NCBI GenBank assembly: GCA_022739095.1
Contig: JAIJEI010000016.1
Location: 1 to 19,078 of the forward strand
Direction of reading: 5' to 3'
Origin: Bifidobacterium sp.
GTDB taxonomy: Bacteria > Actinomycetota > Actinomycetes > Actinomycetales > Bifidobacteriaceae
DNA: 19,078 bases
Each line of letters opens with the position of its first letter. The first letter of the stretch is position 1. Positions 1 to 6,979 of this stretch are shown here, one piece after another. The position numbers and the translations under genes were made by a program. Under the pieces are notes generated by a model. The model ran no database searches and had not been told where the DNA came from. It worked only from the letters and a program-made list of their open reading frames with translations.

Positions 1-521
1 GGATCGGTCTGCCACTGCTTGCCCGTGTAGTTCTTGATGAACGCCTCGTACAGGGGACGGCCGATGAGCTGGATGCCCTTGTCGTTGAGGTTCTGCGGAT
101 CGGTGCCGGCCAGCTCGCCCGCCTGCTCGGCGATAAGCCTCTGCGCCTCGGCCGGCGTGTAACGCGCGTGGAAGAACTGATTGATGGTGCCCAGGTTGAT
201 CGGCAGCGGATAGACCTCGCCGTCATGCGTGGCATACACGCGATGCACGTAGTCGGTGAACGACGTGAAACGATTCACGTAATCCCACACACGCCTGTTC
301 GACGTGTGGAACAGGTGCGCCCCGTACTTGTGGATCTCCGCGCCGGTCTCCTCATCGAAGTACGAGTAGGCGTTGCCGCCGATGTGGTCGCGCACGTCGA
401 TGATATGCACACGGGCACCCGCATGCTCCACCGCCTGCTGCGCCACCGTCAGACCAAACAACCCAGCACCCACAACAACCAAATCAGGATACTTCACGGA
501 ATCAGTACGCGCGTCTGCCAT
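1..521 (-). CDS. glf: UDP-galactopyranose mutase, N-terminal part (cut by window edge)
   Basis: The first 173 codons are present and the gene continues past base 1. It converts UDP-galactopyranose to UDP-galactofuranose in the cytoplasm using reduced FAD. The translation starts MADARTDSVKYPD, then LVVVGAGLFGLTVA, a GxGxxG-type dinucleotide-binding loop for FAD at about residues 14-27. Next come DVRDHIGGNAYSY and GAEIHKYGAHLFHTSN, both hallmarks of the Glf family, then YPLPINLGTINQFF and YEAFIKNYTGKQW, which match the substrate-domain region. The ATG at 521 is preceded by GAAAGGA about 10 bases upstream, which supports this start. A TAGTAT hexamer at 581-576 could be its -10 box, but no convincing -35 is seen. 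It faces the same way as the transporter operon but is separated from the GH5 gene by 116 bases. Functionally it belongs with the Galf transferases at the right end of the window. Confidence 0.95.
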   Translation of the reverse strand, partial: MADARTDSVKYPDLVVVGAGLFGLTVAQQAVEHAGARVHIIDVRDHIGGNAYSYFDEETGAEIHKYGAHLFHTSNRRVWDYVNRFTSFTDYVHRVYATHDGEVYPLPINLGTINQFFHARYTPAEAQRLIAEQAGELAGTDPQNLNDKGIQLIGRPLYEAFIKNYTGKQWQTD

Positions 522-610
522 GCCTCGCGTTCCTTTCAATACGAAACTTCTAGATACGATGTTCGGATTACCACCATACTATCGCCACGGCCATGACGGT
601 ACTCGCCGGA

Positions 611-629
611 GCCGCCGACGTGCGGCGGC
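611..629 (-). terminator. GC-rich hairpin after the GH5 gene, weak terminator candidate
   Basis: GCCGCC (611-616) and GGCGGC (624-629) are inverted repeats with a 7-base loop, lying 9 bases after the GH5 stop codon on the minus strand. There is no U-tract, so it may only slow transcription or protect the mRNA end. Its position at the end of the operon is the main argument for calling it. Confidence 0.3.
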
Positions 630-637
630 CACGGCGC

Positions 638-1924
638 TCACCGCGCATCCAGCTCCGCGAAGGATGAGTCGGAGACGGCGGTGTAGTATTTCGCCCCATG
701 CGGCTCATCGTCGGTTTCAAGCCGTGTGACGCCGAGTCGCCGCAGCGCTTCGCCGTCACTGGCGGTCGCCGAGGTGACGAGCGTGGGCCGAGCGCCTTCG
801 GCATGCAGCCGCATCCACCGTTCGAAGATCGAGCCGCCCGGGCCGCAGGCGCCACGGTTGAGCGGGTTGCCGTTCTCATCGACTTCGATGACGACAGCGG
901 CGTCATTGCCTCCGGCTGCGGGCTTGTCCCGATACTCCTGCGCCATCTCGGCGAAGGCGCGGCCGATTGGTTTGATGTTGCCGTGTTCGTCGAAGAGGCC
1001 GAGAGCGTGCTCGAAGGGCGGGAAATCACTCATGCGCGAGTCCACGTCATGCGAGCACCACCATGTGACGCCCCACAGATTCGGGCATTGCGCCGCCTTG
1101 GCGATGGTGTCGCGGCAGAATGCCGGGGTCTGCTCGGCTTCGAGCACGTTCTGCGGGGCGCCGACCTCCTGCAGCCATACGGGCCTGTCGGGGTTCCGGG
1201 CGAAGGCTCGGGAGAGCTCGGCCAAGTAGAGCGCATGCGCGGTGCATTCCTCGCTCATTGCGCCATAGCCTTGCGCGGTGCCGTTGAACACCCATGAGTG
1301 GATCGTGGTCATGTCGCCCAGGTTCGCGGCCTGCACCGGCGTGAACGGATGGTGGTCGAGATACCATACGCCGTCGTTTTCGCTGTGCAACGCCACGTGC
1401 TTCCTGCGGTCGACGACGGCCAGCAGATCGGCCAGCCAGGCGTTGATGCGCCGGGACGAGGTCGCCATTTTGGCGGGATGCGGACGGTCGGAGAACTGAT
1501 TGAGTTCGTTGCCCAGGGTGAGCCCCCGGAACGCCGGCTCCTGGGCCAACTCCCCGTACAGTTCGGCGACGAGCGTTTTCTCCGCCTTGACGGCATCGGC
1601 GTCCTCGAACATGTTGCCGCGGTGCCAGGTGACCAGCCATGACGGCAGGAAGTCGAAGCTGGACAGGTGCCCTTGGAACACGTCCACATAGGCGTCCATC
1701 CCCTGCTCGCCGGCGATGTGCACCATGCGGCGTACATCGGCGATGGCCTTGCGGTTGATCCATGTGCGGTTGGGTTGCAGGTAGGGCCACACCGGGAAGA
1801 TGCGCACATGGTCCATGCCCAGGTTCCTGATGCGGCGCATGTCTTCCTCGACGCTCGGCCAGTCGGGGTCGAGCCAGAAGTGGAACCAGCCGTGGGATGG
1901 GGTGTAGTTGACGCCGAATCTCAT
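638..1924 (-). CDS. GH5-type glycoside hydrolase, probably a GH5_18-like beta-mannosidase
   Basis: This 428-residue cytoplasmic enzyme has no signal peptide. The likely acid/base is the Glu in GLTLGNELNQF (about residue 140) and the likely nucleophile is the Glu in WLQEVGAP (about 253), spaced as in clan GH-A (beta/alpha)8 barrels. FGVNYTPSHGWFHFW, YVDVFQGHLSSFDF, HSWVFNGTAQ and WGVTWWCSHD recall bifidobacterial GH5_18 enzymes, reported to act on the Man-beta-1,4-GlcNAc core of N-glycans. That subfamily call is from memory of the family. The last ~85 residues lie outside the barrel and are not recognised. ATG codons at 1954, 1933, 1930 and 1924 are in frame. The one at 1924 is chosen because GAAAGG (1939-1934) lies 9 bases upstream and the product then begins MRFGVNY; the 1954 start would overlap the permease. 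As last gene of the uptake operon it probably cleaves the imported oligosaccharide. Confidence 0.85.
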   Translation of the reverse strand: MRFGVNYTPSHGWFHFWLDPDWPSVEEDMRRIRNLGMDHVRIFPVWPYLQPNRTWINRKAIADVRRMVHIAGEQGMDAYVDVFQGHLSSFDFLPSWLVTWHRGNMFEDADAVKAEKTLVAELYGELAQEPAFRGLTLGNELNQFSDRPHPAKMATSSRRINAWLADLLAVVDRRKHVALHSENDGVWYLDHHPFTPVQAANLGDMTTIHSWVFNGTAQGYGAMSEECTAHALYLAELSRAFARNPDRPVWLQEVGAPQNVLEAEQTPAFCRDTIAKAAQCPNLWGVTWWCSHDVDSRMSDFPPFEHALGLFDEHGNIKPIGRAFAEMAQEYRDKPAAGGNDAAVVIEVDENGNPLNRGACGPGGSIFERWMRLHAEGARPTLVTSATASDGEALRRLGVTRLETDDEPHGAKYYTAVSDSSFAELDAR

Positions 1925-1937
1925 GCGCATCATCCTT

Positions 1938-2762
1938 TCAGCCTTTGATACCACCGGACTCCACGCCCTTGAAGAAGTAGCGCTGGAAGACCAGGAAGAA
2001 GATCACGATCGGCACGAGCGCGATGACCGTGCCCGCGGCGATCAGACGCGGATCGGAGACGAACTGGTTCTTGAGCCGGTTCAGCCCCACGGTCAGCGTG
2101 TACACCTTGTCATCGGACAGGATGATCAACGGCCACAGGAAGTCGTTCCATGCGCCGACGAAGGCGAAGATCGTCACGACGGTCATCGTCCCCTTGACTT
2201 GGGGAACGCAGATGTTCCAGAATCGTTGCCACACGTTGGCGCCATCCACCTTGGCGGATTCCTCGAGCTCGTTGGGGATGCCGGCGAAGGCGTTCATCAT
2301 GAGCAGCACGTTCATCGCGCCGCACAGGCCGGGCAGCGCCGCGCCGATCAGCGTGTTCTGCAGACCCATGTTCTTGACGATGATGAACTGGGAGATCAGC
2401 AGGGTTTCGCCGGGGATCAGCATGGCGCTGAAGATCAGCAGCACGACCAGACGTTTGCCTTTGAAGGCCAGGCGCGAGAGCGCGTAACCGGCGCAGGTGG
2501 ATCCCACGACGTTGCCGCACACGGCGATGGCGGCCACGATCAGCGAGTTCTTGAAATAGCTCAGGACGGGAATGCGGTTGAACGCCTCGACGAAGTTGCT
2601 CCACGTCGGATCCCGGGGAAACACGTAGGGCGGGACGGCGTAGATGTCGTCTCCCTTGCCTTTGAAGGCCAAGGTGAGCTGCCAGAACAACGGGCCGATC
2701 AGCACGAGGAAGAACAGGGTCAGCAACGCATACTGCGCGACTTTGTTCGATGTCTTACGCAT
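1938..2762 (-). CDS. Carbohydrate ABC transporter permease, MalG type
   Basis: The 274-residue integral membrane protein has about six hydrophobic segments, the first at about residues 11-31 (YALLTLFFLVLIGPLFW). The EAA loop that contacts the ATPase is visible as ELEESAKVDGAN at about 165-176, followed by the conserved proline region NICVPQVKG. This is the CUT1 family, and the length is normal. Its ATG overlaps the stop of the MalF-type gene by 8 bases (ATGCGTAA), so the two are translationally coupled. No ATPase gene is present; in bifidobacteria a shared MsiK-type ATPase encoded elsewhere usually energises such systems. It forms the membrane channel with the neighbouring permease. The substrate cannot be read from this subunit; the GH5 partner suggests a short mannose- or N-glycan-derived oligosaccharide. 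Confidence 0.93.
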   Translation of the reverse strand: MRKTSNKVAQYALLTLFFLVLIGPLFWQLTLAFKGKGDDIYAVPPYVFPRDPTWSNFVEAFNRIPVLSYFKNSLIVAAIAVCGNVVGSTCAGYALSRLAFKGKRLVVLLIFSAMLIPGETLLISQFIIVKNMGLQNTLIGAALPGLCGAMNVLLMMNAFAGIPNELEESAKVDGANVWQRFWNICVPQVKGTMTVVTIFAFVGAWNDFLWPLIILSDDKVYTLTVGLNRLKNQFVSDPRLIAAGTVIALVPIVIFFLVFQRYFFKGVESGGIKG

Positions 2763-3756
2763 CCTTGCTCATCTTCCTTTCGATGAGAAACTCGATGGCG
2801 ATCAGGCTGCCGACGATCAGGAAGATCAGCATGCTGACCGCTCCGGCATAGCCGTATTTGGCATTGAGTCCGGTGCCGTAGTTCTTGACCAGCATGGTCA
2901 TCGTGACGTCCTGGCCGCCCACACCGCCGGTTCCGCCGGTAAGCACGTATATTTCGTTGAACACGCGGAAGGCCGCGGCGCTGGACAACAGCATGATGAG
3001 CACCATGGTGGAGCGCACTCCCGGCACGGTGACGTGCAGGAAGCGGCGGACCACGCCGGCGCCGTCAATCTCGGCGGCTTCATAGAGGCCGGGGTCGATG
3101 TTGGCCAGCGCGGCCAGGTAGATGATCATGTAGTAGCCCAAGCCGGTCCAGATGGTGATCATCATCGCGCTGAACAGCAATAGCCAGCGATCGGTGAGGA
3201 ACGGGATATAGTCCTTGATTGCGTTGACGGACTTCAGCGCGGCATTGACCACTCCCTTCGGGGCCAGGATATTGGTCCACACCAAACCGACGATGACCGT
3301 GGAAACGACCACGGGCAGGTAGAAGGAGGCCCGGAAGAACGAGAGGATCTTGGAATTGCCCGAGACCAGGGAGGCCAGAATCAGCGGCAGGATGACCATG
3401 AAGGGCACCACGCAGACCACGTAGAGCGACGAGTTGAGCAGGCCGGTGTGCACGGCCGGATCGGCCAGCATCTTGCGGTATTGCTCCAGTCCGACGAACG
3501 TGCCGGGGCGGGCGAAGGTGGCGTCGGTGAACGACAGGCGTACCGTGTTGATGAACGGCGCGATGACGAACACCAGGGCCACGGCGAGCGCGGGCAGCAC
3601 GAACAGCCATGCGGCGAAGCCCGTGCCTTCGTGGATGCGGTGCCCCTCATCCACGACGTCCACGCCGGCATGGCGGCGAGAACCGCCGCGCGCGGCGGCT
3701 TTGGAGGAGCTGCCGCGCGCGGAGGTCGTGGATCCGGTTGGAGTGGATTCACTCAT
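2755..3756 (-). CDS. Carbohydrate ABC transporter permease, MalF type
   Basis: The 333-residue protein has a hydrophilic Ser/Ala/Gly-rich tail of about 45 residues (MSESTPTGSTTSARG...), longer than usual and probably cytoplasmic. About six membrane segments follow, the first FAAWLFVLPALAVALVFV at about 47-64. The EAA motif GLYEAAEIDGAG is at about 223-234, followed by FLHVTVPGVRST, typical of CUT1 permeases. The start ATG shares 4 bases (ATGA) with the stop of the binding-protein gene, so translation is normally coupled to that gene. Because the upstream gene has an early nonsense codon, expression of this permease may suffer from polarity. Confidence 0.93.
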   Translation of the reverse strand: MSESTPTGSTTSARGSSSKAAARGGSRRHAGVDVVDEGHRIHEGTGFAAWLFVLPALAVALVFVIAPFINTVRLSFTDATFARPGTFVGLEQYRKMLADPAVHTGLLNSSLYVVCVVPFMVILPLILASLVSGNSKILSFFRASFYLPVVVSTVIVGLVWTNILAPKGVVNAALKSVNAIKDYIPFLTDRWLLLFSAMMITIWTGLGYYMIIYLAALANIDPGLYEAAEIDGAGVVRRFLHVTVPGVRSTMVLIMLLSSAAAFRVFNEIYVLTGGTGGVGGQDVTMTMLVKNYGTGLNAKYGYAGAVSMLIFLIVGSLIAIEFLIERKMSKDA

Positions 3757-5033
3757 GAGTTCAAGTCCTCATTGGCGATCTTGACGACCTTGTCGAGGGC
3801 TTCCTGGGCGGACTGCTTGCCCTGGATGGCAAGGGCGATCTGCTCGCGCAGGCCGTTCTTCGCGTTCTCGGAGAACGGGGCCGGGGAGGCGAACCAGTCG
3901 TCGTCCAGCACGGCCTTGGAGGCAAGTTTGACGGCCTGATCCTGCATGGAGTCGCCGGTCGGGGAGAACGCCGGGTCTTCGACGGCCCCCTTGGCGGACG
4001 GGAAGGTGTGCGAGGACTTGCAGAACTTGGTCTGGTTCTCCTTGTTCGTCACGAACTCGGCGAACTTCAAGGCCTCTTCCTTGTTCTTGGCGTTCTTGGA
4101 GACGACGAGGGTCTCCATGGCGACGTTCATCTTGCCGCCTTCGCCGAGCAGACGCTCGGTGATGCCGAGATTCTTGTAGAGTTCCTTGGCATTCTCCTCG
4201 AAGTCGGAGACCGAGTAGGCCGAACCCGCCAGCGAGGCGACCGACCCCTGCTTGAAGGCGTCGCCTTCGCCGGTCCACAGGTTGTTGAGCGCATCTGCGG
4301 ACAGGGACTTCTCGTTGTACATGTCGATGTAATGCTGGACCAGCTCAACGCCCTTGGCGTCGTTGAAGGTGAACGCGGTCTGGTCTTCGTTCATGAGCTT
4401 GGCACCGTACTGGCCGAGCGATTCGATCGTCGGAGTGGAAGCCACCATCGTGGTGCCGGCGCAGTTCTTGCCGAGCGTGGAGGCTGCGGCGAAGAACTCG
4501 TCCATGTTCTGCGGCAAGGCGTCGATGCCGCACTGGGTCAGGACCTTCTTGTTGTAGTACTGCACACCGGAGTTGAGATACCACGGGAAGGCGTAGGCGC
4601 CTTTCTCGATGTTCTCGCCTTTGAAGGTCACGGCATCCCATGACGACTTGGTGAACTGTTTGGCGGCGTCGGGCGCCTCCGTGCTCAGGTTCATCAGCAC
4701 CCCCGCCTTGGCGAGGCTGTAAGCGCCATTGGGGCTCATGTCCACGATGTCGGGCAGGGTGCCGGCTGCGGCGTCGGCGTTGATCTTGTCGGTGTATCCG
4801 TCGGCGGGCTGATCGATCCACTTGATCTTGACGTCCGGGTTCTCCTTCTCGAACGCGGCGATAAGGTCGTTGAAATACGGCGTGTAGGTATCGTTCTTCA
4901 GATTCCAGGTCTGGAAGGAGACTTCTTTCTTACCGTCCGCCGTTGTCCCTCCGCCCTACGAGCCGCAGGCGGAGACGCTTACCAGCGCGGCTACGGCGCA
5001 GGTGATGCCGAGGATTTTCTGAGTGACGTGCAT
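3753..5033 (-). pseudogene. Sugar ABC transporter solute-binding lipoprotein, interrupted by in-frame TAG
   Basis: Read through, the frame has 426 codons, normal for a CUT1 family-1 solute-binding protein. The start ATG at 5033 has GGAAAGGA about 8 bases upstream. MHVTQKILGITCAVAALVSV is a lipoprotein signal peptide leading to the lipobox VSAC with Cys23, then Gly24 and Ser25. Codon 26 (4958-4956) is TAG; a serine codon TCG would differ by one base. After it the frame continues undamaged: GGGTTADGKKEVSFQTWNL, then the typical binding-protein fold with PDIVDMSPNGAYSLAKAG, YNKKVLTQCGIDALPQNMDE and a normal end IANEDLNS. No credible start with a ribosome site lies just after the stop; the first ATG is at 4745, well inside the mature domain. 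This is a fresh nonsense mutation, a sequencing error, or (least likely) readthrough. It would bind the oligosaccharide outside the cell and hand it to the two permeases downstream. Confidence 0.9.
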
Positions 5034-5155
5034 GGGTTCTTCCTTTCCTTGATGAGACTCGTCCGATGCGCCGAGCTTCATTGATCGGGGCGTTTGGCCG
5101 GCGCCCCACGGCTTGGCACCCACCAGCTGTTGTTCGTCGTTGAACCGGTGGGTAA

Positions 5156-5169
5156 CTAAACCGCTTTAG
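5156..5169. promoter_or_regulatory. LacI-family operator-like palindrome upstream of the sugar transporter operon
   Basis: CTAAACCGCTTTAG is an inverted repeat (CTAAA / TTTAG) around a central CCGC. This is the usual form of operators for LacI/GalR repressors with a central CG step. It sits 4 bases downstream of the putative -10 box of the binding-protein gene, so a bound repressor would block transcription. The regulator gene is not in the window. Confidence 0.65.
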
Positions 5170-5173
5170 TATC

Positions 5174-5203
5174 ATCTTACACCACACCGCCCAAGCATCG
5201 AAA
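5174..5203 (-). promoter_or_regulatory. Putative promoter of the sugar transporter operon
   Basis: On the minus strand TAAGAT (5179-5174) is a good -10 box, preceded at 18 bases by TTTCGA (5203-5198) as a weak -35. The predicted start of transcription falls in the LacI-type palindrome. This leaves a 5' leader of about 130 bases before the binding-protein ATG. Confidence 0.5.
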
Positions 5204-5231
5204 CATCCTGCGGAAACAGCGGAAAATCCCG

Positions 5232-5257
5232 GACACGCCACCCCTCTTCGGCGTGTC
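5232..5257. terminator. Secondary hairpin in the gap, possible backup terminator
   Basis: GACACGCC (5232-5239) pairs with GGCGTGTC (5250-5257) around a 10-base loop. On the minus strand it is followed by CCGGGATTTTCC, a short U-rich stretch. It lies between the terminator of the GT2 remnant and the transporter promoter. The rest of the 5034-5359 gap holds only the operator, the promoter, a C9 tract at 5259-5267 and the hairpin at 5312-5344; no gene is seen in it. Confidence 0.35.
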
Positions 5258-5311
5258 GCCCCCCCCCACCCAAGAAGCATCCCTCATCGGCGCGGCATCG
5301 GTGCCGGGACA

Positions 5312-5344
5312 ACAAAAAAACTCCTTCCTTGCACAAGGAAGGAG
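5312..5344 (-). terminator. Rho-independent terminator behind the GT2 remnant
   Basis: CTCCTTCCTTG (5321-5331) and CAAGGAAGGAG (5334-5344) form an 11-bp perfect stem with a very tight loop. On the minus strand the stem is followed by seven T's (5320-5314) and GTT. It lies 15 bases past the stop of the 80-codon GT2 remnant, so it is the natural end of that gene. Confidence 0.85.
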
Positions 5345-5359
5345 CCAATGGGGAAACGG

Positions 5360-5602
5360 CTATCTGCGCCTCAACATGGCGAAACTGTTGGACTCGACGA
5401 TGAACGCCTTGCGATCGTTCTTGGCCATGACGTCGACCTCGGTACCGGGCATCGCCGTTCTGAAGTTGCGTACCACATTGACGATGGCGGCTTCCACGTT
5501 ATGGCAAGGAAGAAGCATTACGACGGAAACGCTCGAATTCTCAAGCATGCGTTTTACTATTATCCCCATACCGTTGTTCTTAGATTTTGCATGAGCCGAC
5601 AT
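5360..5602 (-). pseudogene. Remnant of a family-2 glycosyltransferase with its catalytic core deleted
   Basis: The open frame has 80 codons, starting MSAHAKSKNNGMG. Residues from about 45 on (SVVMLLPCHNVEAAIVNVV, RNFRTAMPGTEVDV) match, with many differences, the first strand of the GT2 enzyme at 9463 (AVLLPCYNEEVTIGKVV, RDFKAALPDADV). The frame then jumps straight to VMAKNDRKAFIVESNSFAML and ends RRR, which is the extreme C-terminus of the same enzyme. About 250 residues are missing, including the DxD metal site and both membrane helices. The joint lies at a GACGTC hexamer (5429-5434), with matching DV codons on both sides in the intact gene, so it looks like an in-frame recombination. The 5' half is diverged while the 3' 65 bases are almost identical to the intact copy, so this is a chimera of two paralogues. 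It should have no glycosyltransferase activity. Confidence 0.8.
5367..5431 (-). repeat. 65-bp inverted repeat, left copy (3' end of GT2 remnant)
   Basis: Reverse-complemented, this stretch matches 10333-10397 at 63 of 65 positions by eye; the two differences are the third base of an Ala codon and the first base of a Thr/Ser codon. Together the two copies bound the O-acyltransferase, the GT-C-like gene and most of the intact GT2 gene. Confidence 0.9.
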
Positions 5603-5690
5603 GTTGTTGACCGCTATGCGAGCCGCGACGTGAGAGATGAATTGTAAGATACTTGCAACCGCAAATACCGAAGGGATACGACGTAGGCTA

Positions 5691-6818
5691 ATGAAAAAAA
5701 AACGTGTGATCGGTTATGACATCATCAAATTTATTGCAATGTTTCTTGTTGTGATGCTTCACTATTCGTTTTATACAAGATATTATTCCAGAGGTCTTGC
5801 CGGAACGCTAATAACCGTGCTATGCGTGGTCTGTGTGCCACTGTTTTTCTCCGTGAACGGCGCACTGCTTCTCCCCCGAGACATGGATGAGGTGAAGCAT
5901 TACCGGAAAACATTGAACATCATTATTGTGGTTACAATATGGAAACTGCTTGCCGCAACGTTCTTCATCTTCGTTGACGGATCACATCCAGTGACGGCGA
6001 AGGATCTTGCCATCTTCTTGCTTGGAGGAGGATTCGGGGATTATCCAACTGGATATTTCTGGTTTATGAATGCACTGATTGCAGTGTATCTTGTTCTTCC
6101 TGTAATGAAATTAGCTTTTGACACAGAACATAAAATCGCATTCAACGCATTATTAGTGGTTCTGACTGTTTTCACAGTAGGAAAGGATTCCCTGACGTTT
6201 ATCCTTCAGGCAGTAGGAACCATGACAAACCGTGATTATGCTTCACTCACCTCCTCTCTTGGGGAATTCTGCATCTTCGGCCCATACGGATACGTTCTAC
6301 TGTACGTCTTAGTTGGAGGTGTAATCGGACGTCATCTAAAGCGAACACAGGCAAAACATTCCGATGATGCTCTACACCTTTTGTCTGCAATTTCTCCAGC
6401 CAAGGCATGTATCGGCATTGCCCTCTGCTACGTTTTGACATTGCTGATCCAGAGATATCAACACGCCGCGCATGGCACCAACTTGACCGTGGAAAACGGA
6501 TATCTGCTGTTACCAACATTCATCGCAACAATACTGATTGTGTTGACAGTGGGTCAAGTGAACGTTCAAGGTATCTGGTCCAGAATCTTTCAAGTAATTG
6601 GCATGAATACGTTCGGAATATACATGCTTCACCTCATGGGATTAATCTTGCTAAATAAATTGCAATCGTTGCCACGGTTCCAGTTTACGGGAAATATGAA
6701 CTCTGTTGCAATGACCTTGCTGAACATATTACTGTGCACGTGCGTATTTGCCGCATGCCTTGCAGTATCCGCATCACTACGGAAAATTCCGTATATCGGA
6801 CGACTTTTCACTCTATAG
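5691..6818 (+). CDS. Membrane O-acyltransferase, acyltransferase family 3 (OafA/WecH-like)
   Basis: The 375-residue protein has about ten hydrophobic segments. The N-terminus MKKKRVIGYDIIKFIAMFLV is the typical family-3 start, with D-(I/L)-x-K before TM1 and the conserved His in VVMLHYSF (about residue 23). YFWFMNALIAVYLVLPVMKL and the late GMNTFGIYMLHLMGLILLNK are further family marks. Such enzymes move an acetyl or similar acyl group across the membrane onto sugars of surface glycans. The ATG at 5691 is chosen because the family domain begins there. An upstream ATG at 5637 is open but adds a hydrophilic stretch not expected here. Ribosome signals are weak (AAGGGA at 5671-5676, TAGG at 5684-5687). 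The gene is visibly richer in A/T than the transporter and GT genes around it, which suggests acquisition. It is convergent with the GT-C-like gene. Confidence 0.85.
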   Translation: MKKKRVIGYDIIKFIAMFLVVMLHYSFYTRYYSRGLAGTLITVLCVVCVPLFFSVNGALLLPRDMDEVKHYRKTLNIIIVVTIWKLLAATFFIFVDGSHPVTAKDLAIFLLGGGFGDYPTGYFWFMNALIAVYLVLPVMKLAFDTEHKIAFNALLVVLTVFTVGKDSLTFILQAVGTMTNRDYASLTSSLGEFCIFGPYGYVLLYVLVGGVIGRHLKRTQAKHSDDALHLLSAISPAKACIGIALCYVLTLLIQRYQHAAHGTNLTVENGYLLLPTFIATILIVLTVGQVNVQGIWSRIFQVIGMNTFGIYMLHLMGLILLNKLQSLPRFQFTGNMNSVAMTLLNILLCTCVFAACLAVSASLRKIPYIGRLFTL

Positions 6819-6938
6819 AAGTAGAGTATTGTCACACAACACGAAGATCGATCTTCACGGGAACCACTACAGCAGGGCATCATTGCTTTAAGCTGGATTC
6901 TTGCACGATTATCCCCAACAAATCTATTACATAGAGGA

Positions 6939-6978
6939 AAATGTGCGGCAGAATTTGCATAAATCCTGCCGCACATTT
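6939..6978. terminator. Bidirectional terminator between convergent genes
   Basis: AAATGTGCGGCAG (6939-6951) and CTGCCGCACATTT (6966-6978) form a perfect 13-bp stem with a 14-base loop. The stem ends in A's on one side and T's on the other, so it can work for the acyltransferase mRNA and for the GT-C-like mRNA, whose stop codon (6982-6980) directly abuts it. The rest of the 6819-6938 gap shows nothing else. Confidence 0.8.
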
Positions 6979-6979
6979 G

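Noticed and set aside
1908..3183. Long plus-strand open frames opposite the permease genes
   Set aside because: They are antisense shadows in GC-rich coding sequence, with low-complexity Asp/His/Gln-rich translations and no ribosome sites.
4745..4745. Shorter binding-protein gene starting at ATG 4745
   Set aside because: This start lies about 70 codons into the mature domain, has no ribosome site, and would give a protein without export signal. The frame upstream is clearly coding back to 5033 apart from one TAG.
5259..5267. C9 homopolymer tract as a phase-variation switch
   Set aside because: It lies between a terminator and the promoter region, not in a gene and not between -35 and -10 boxes.
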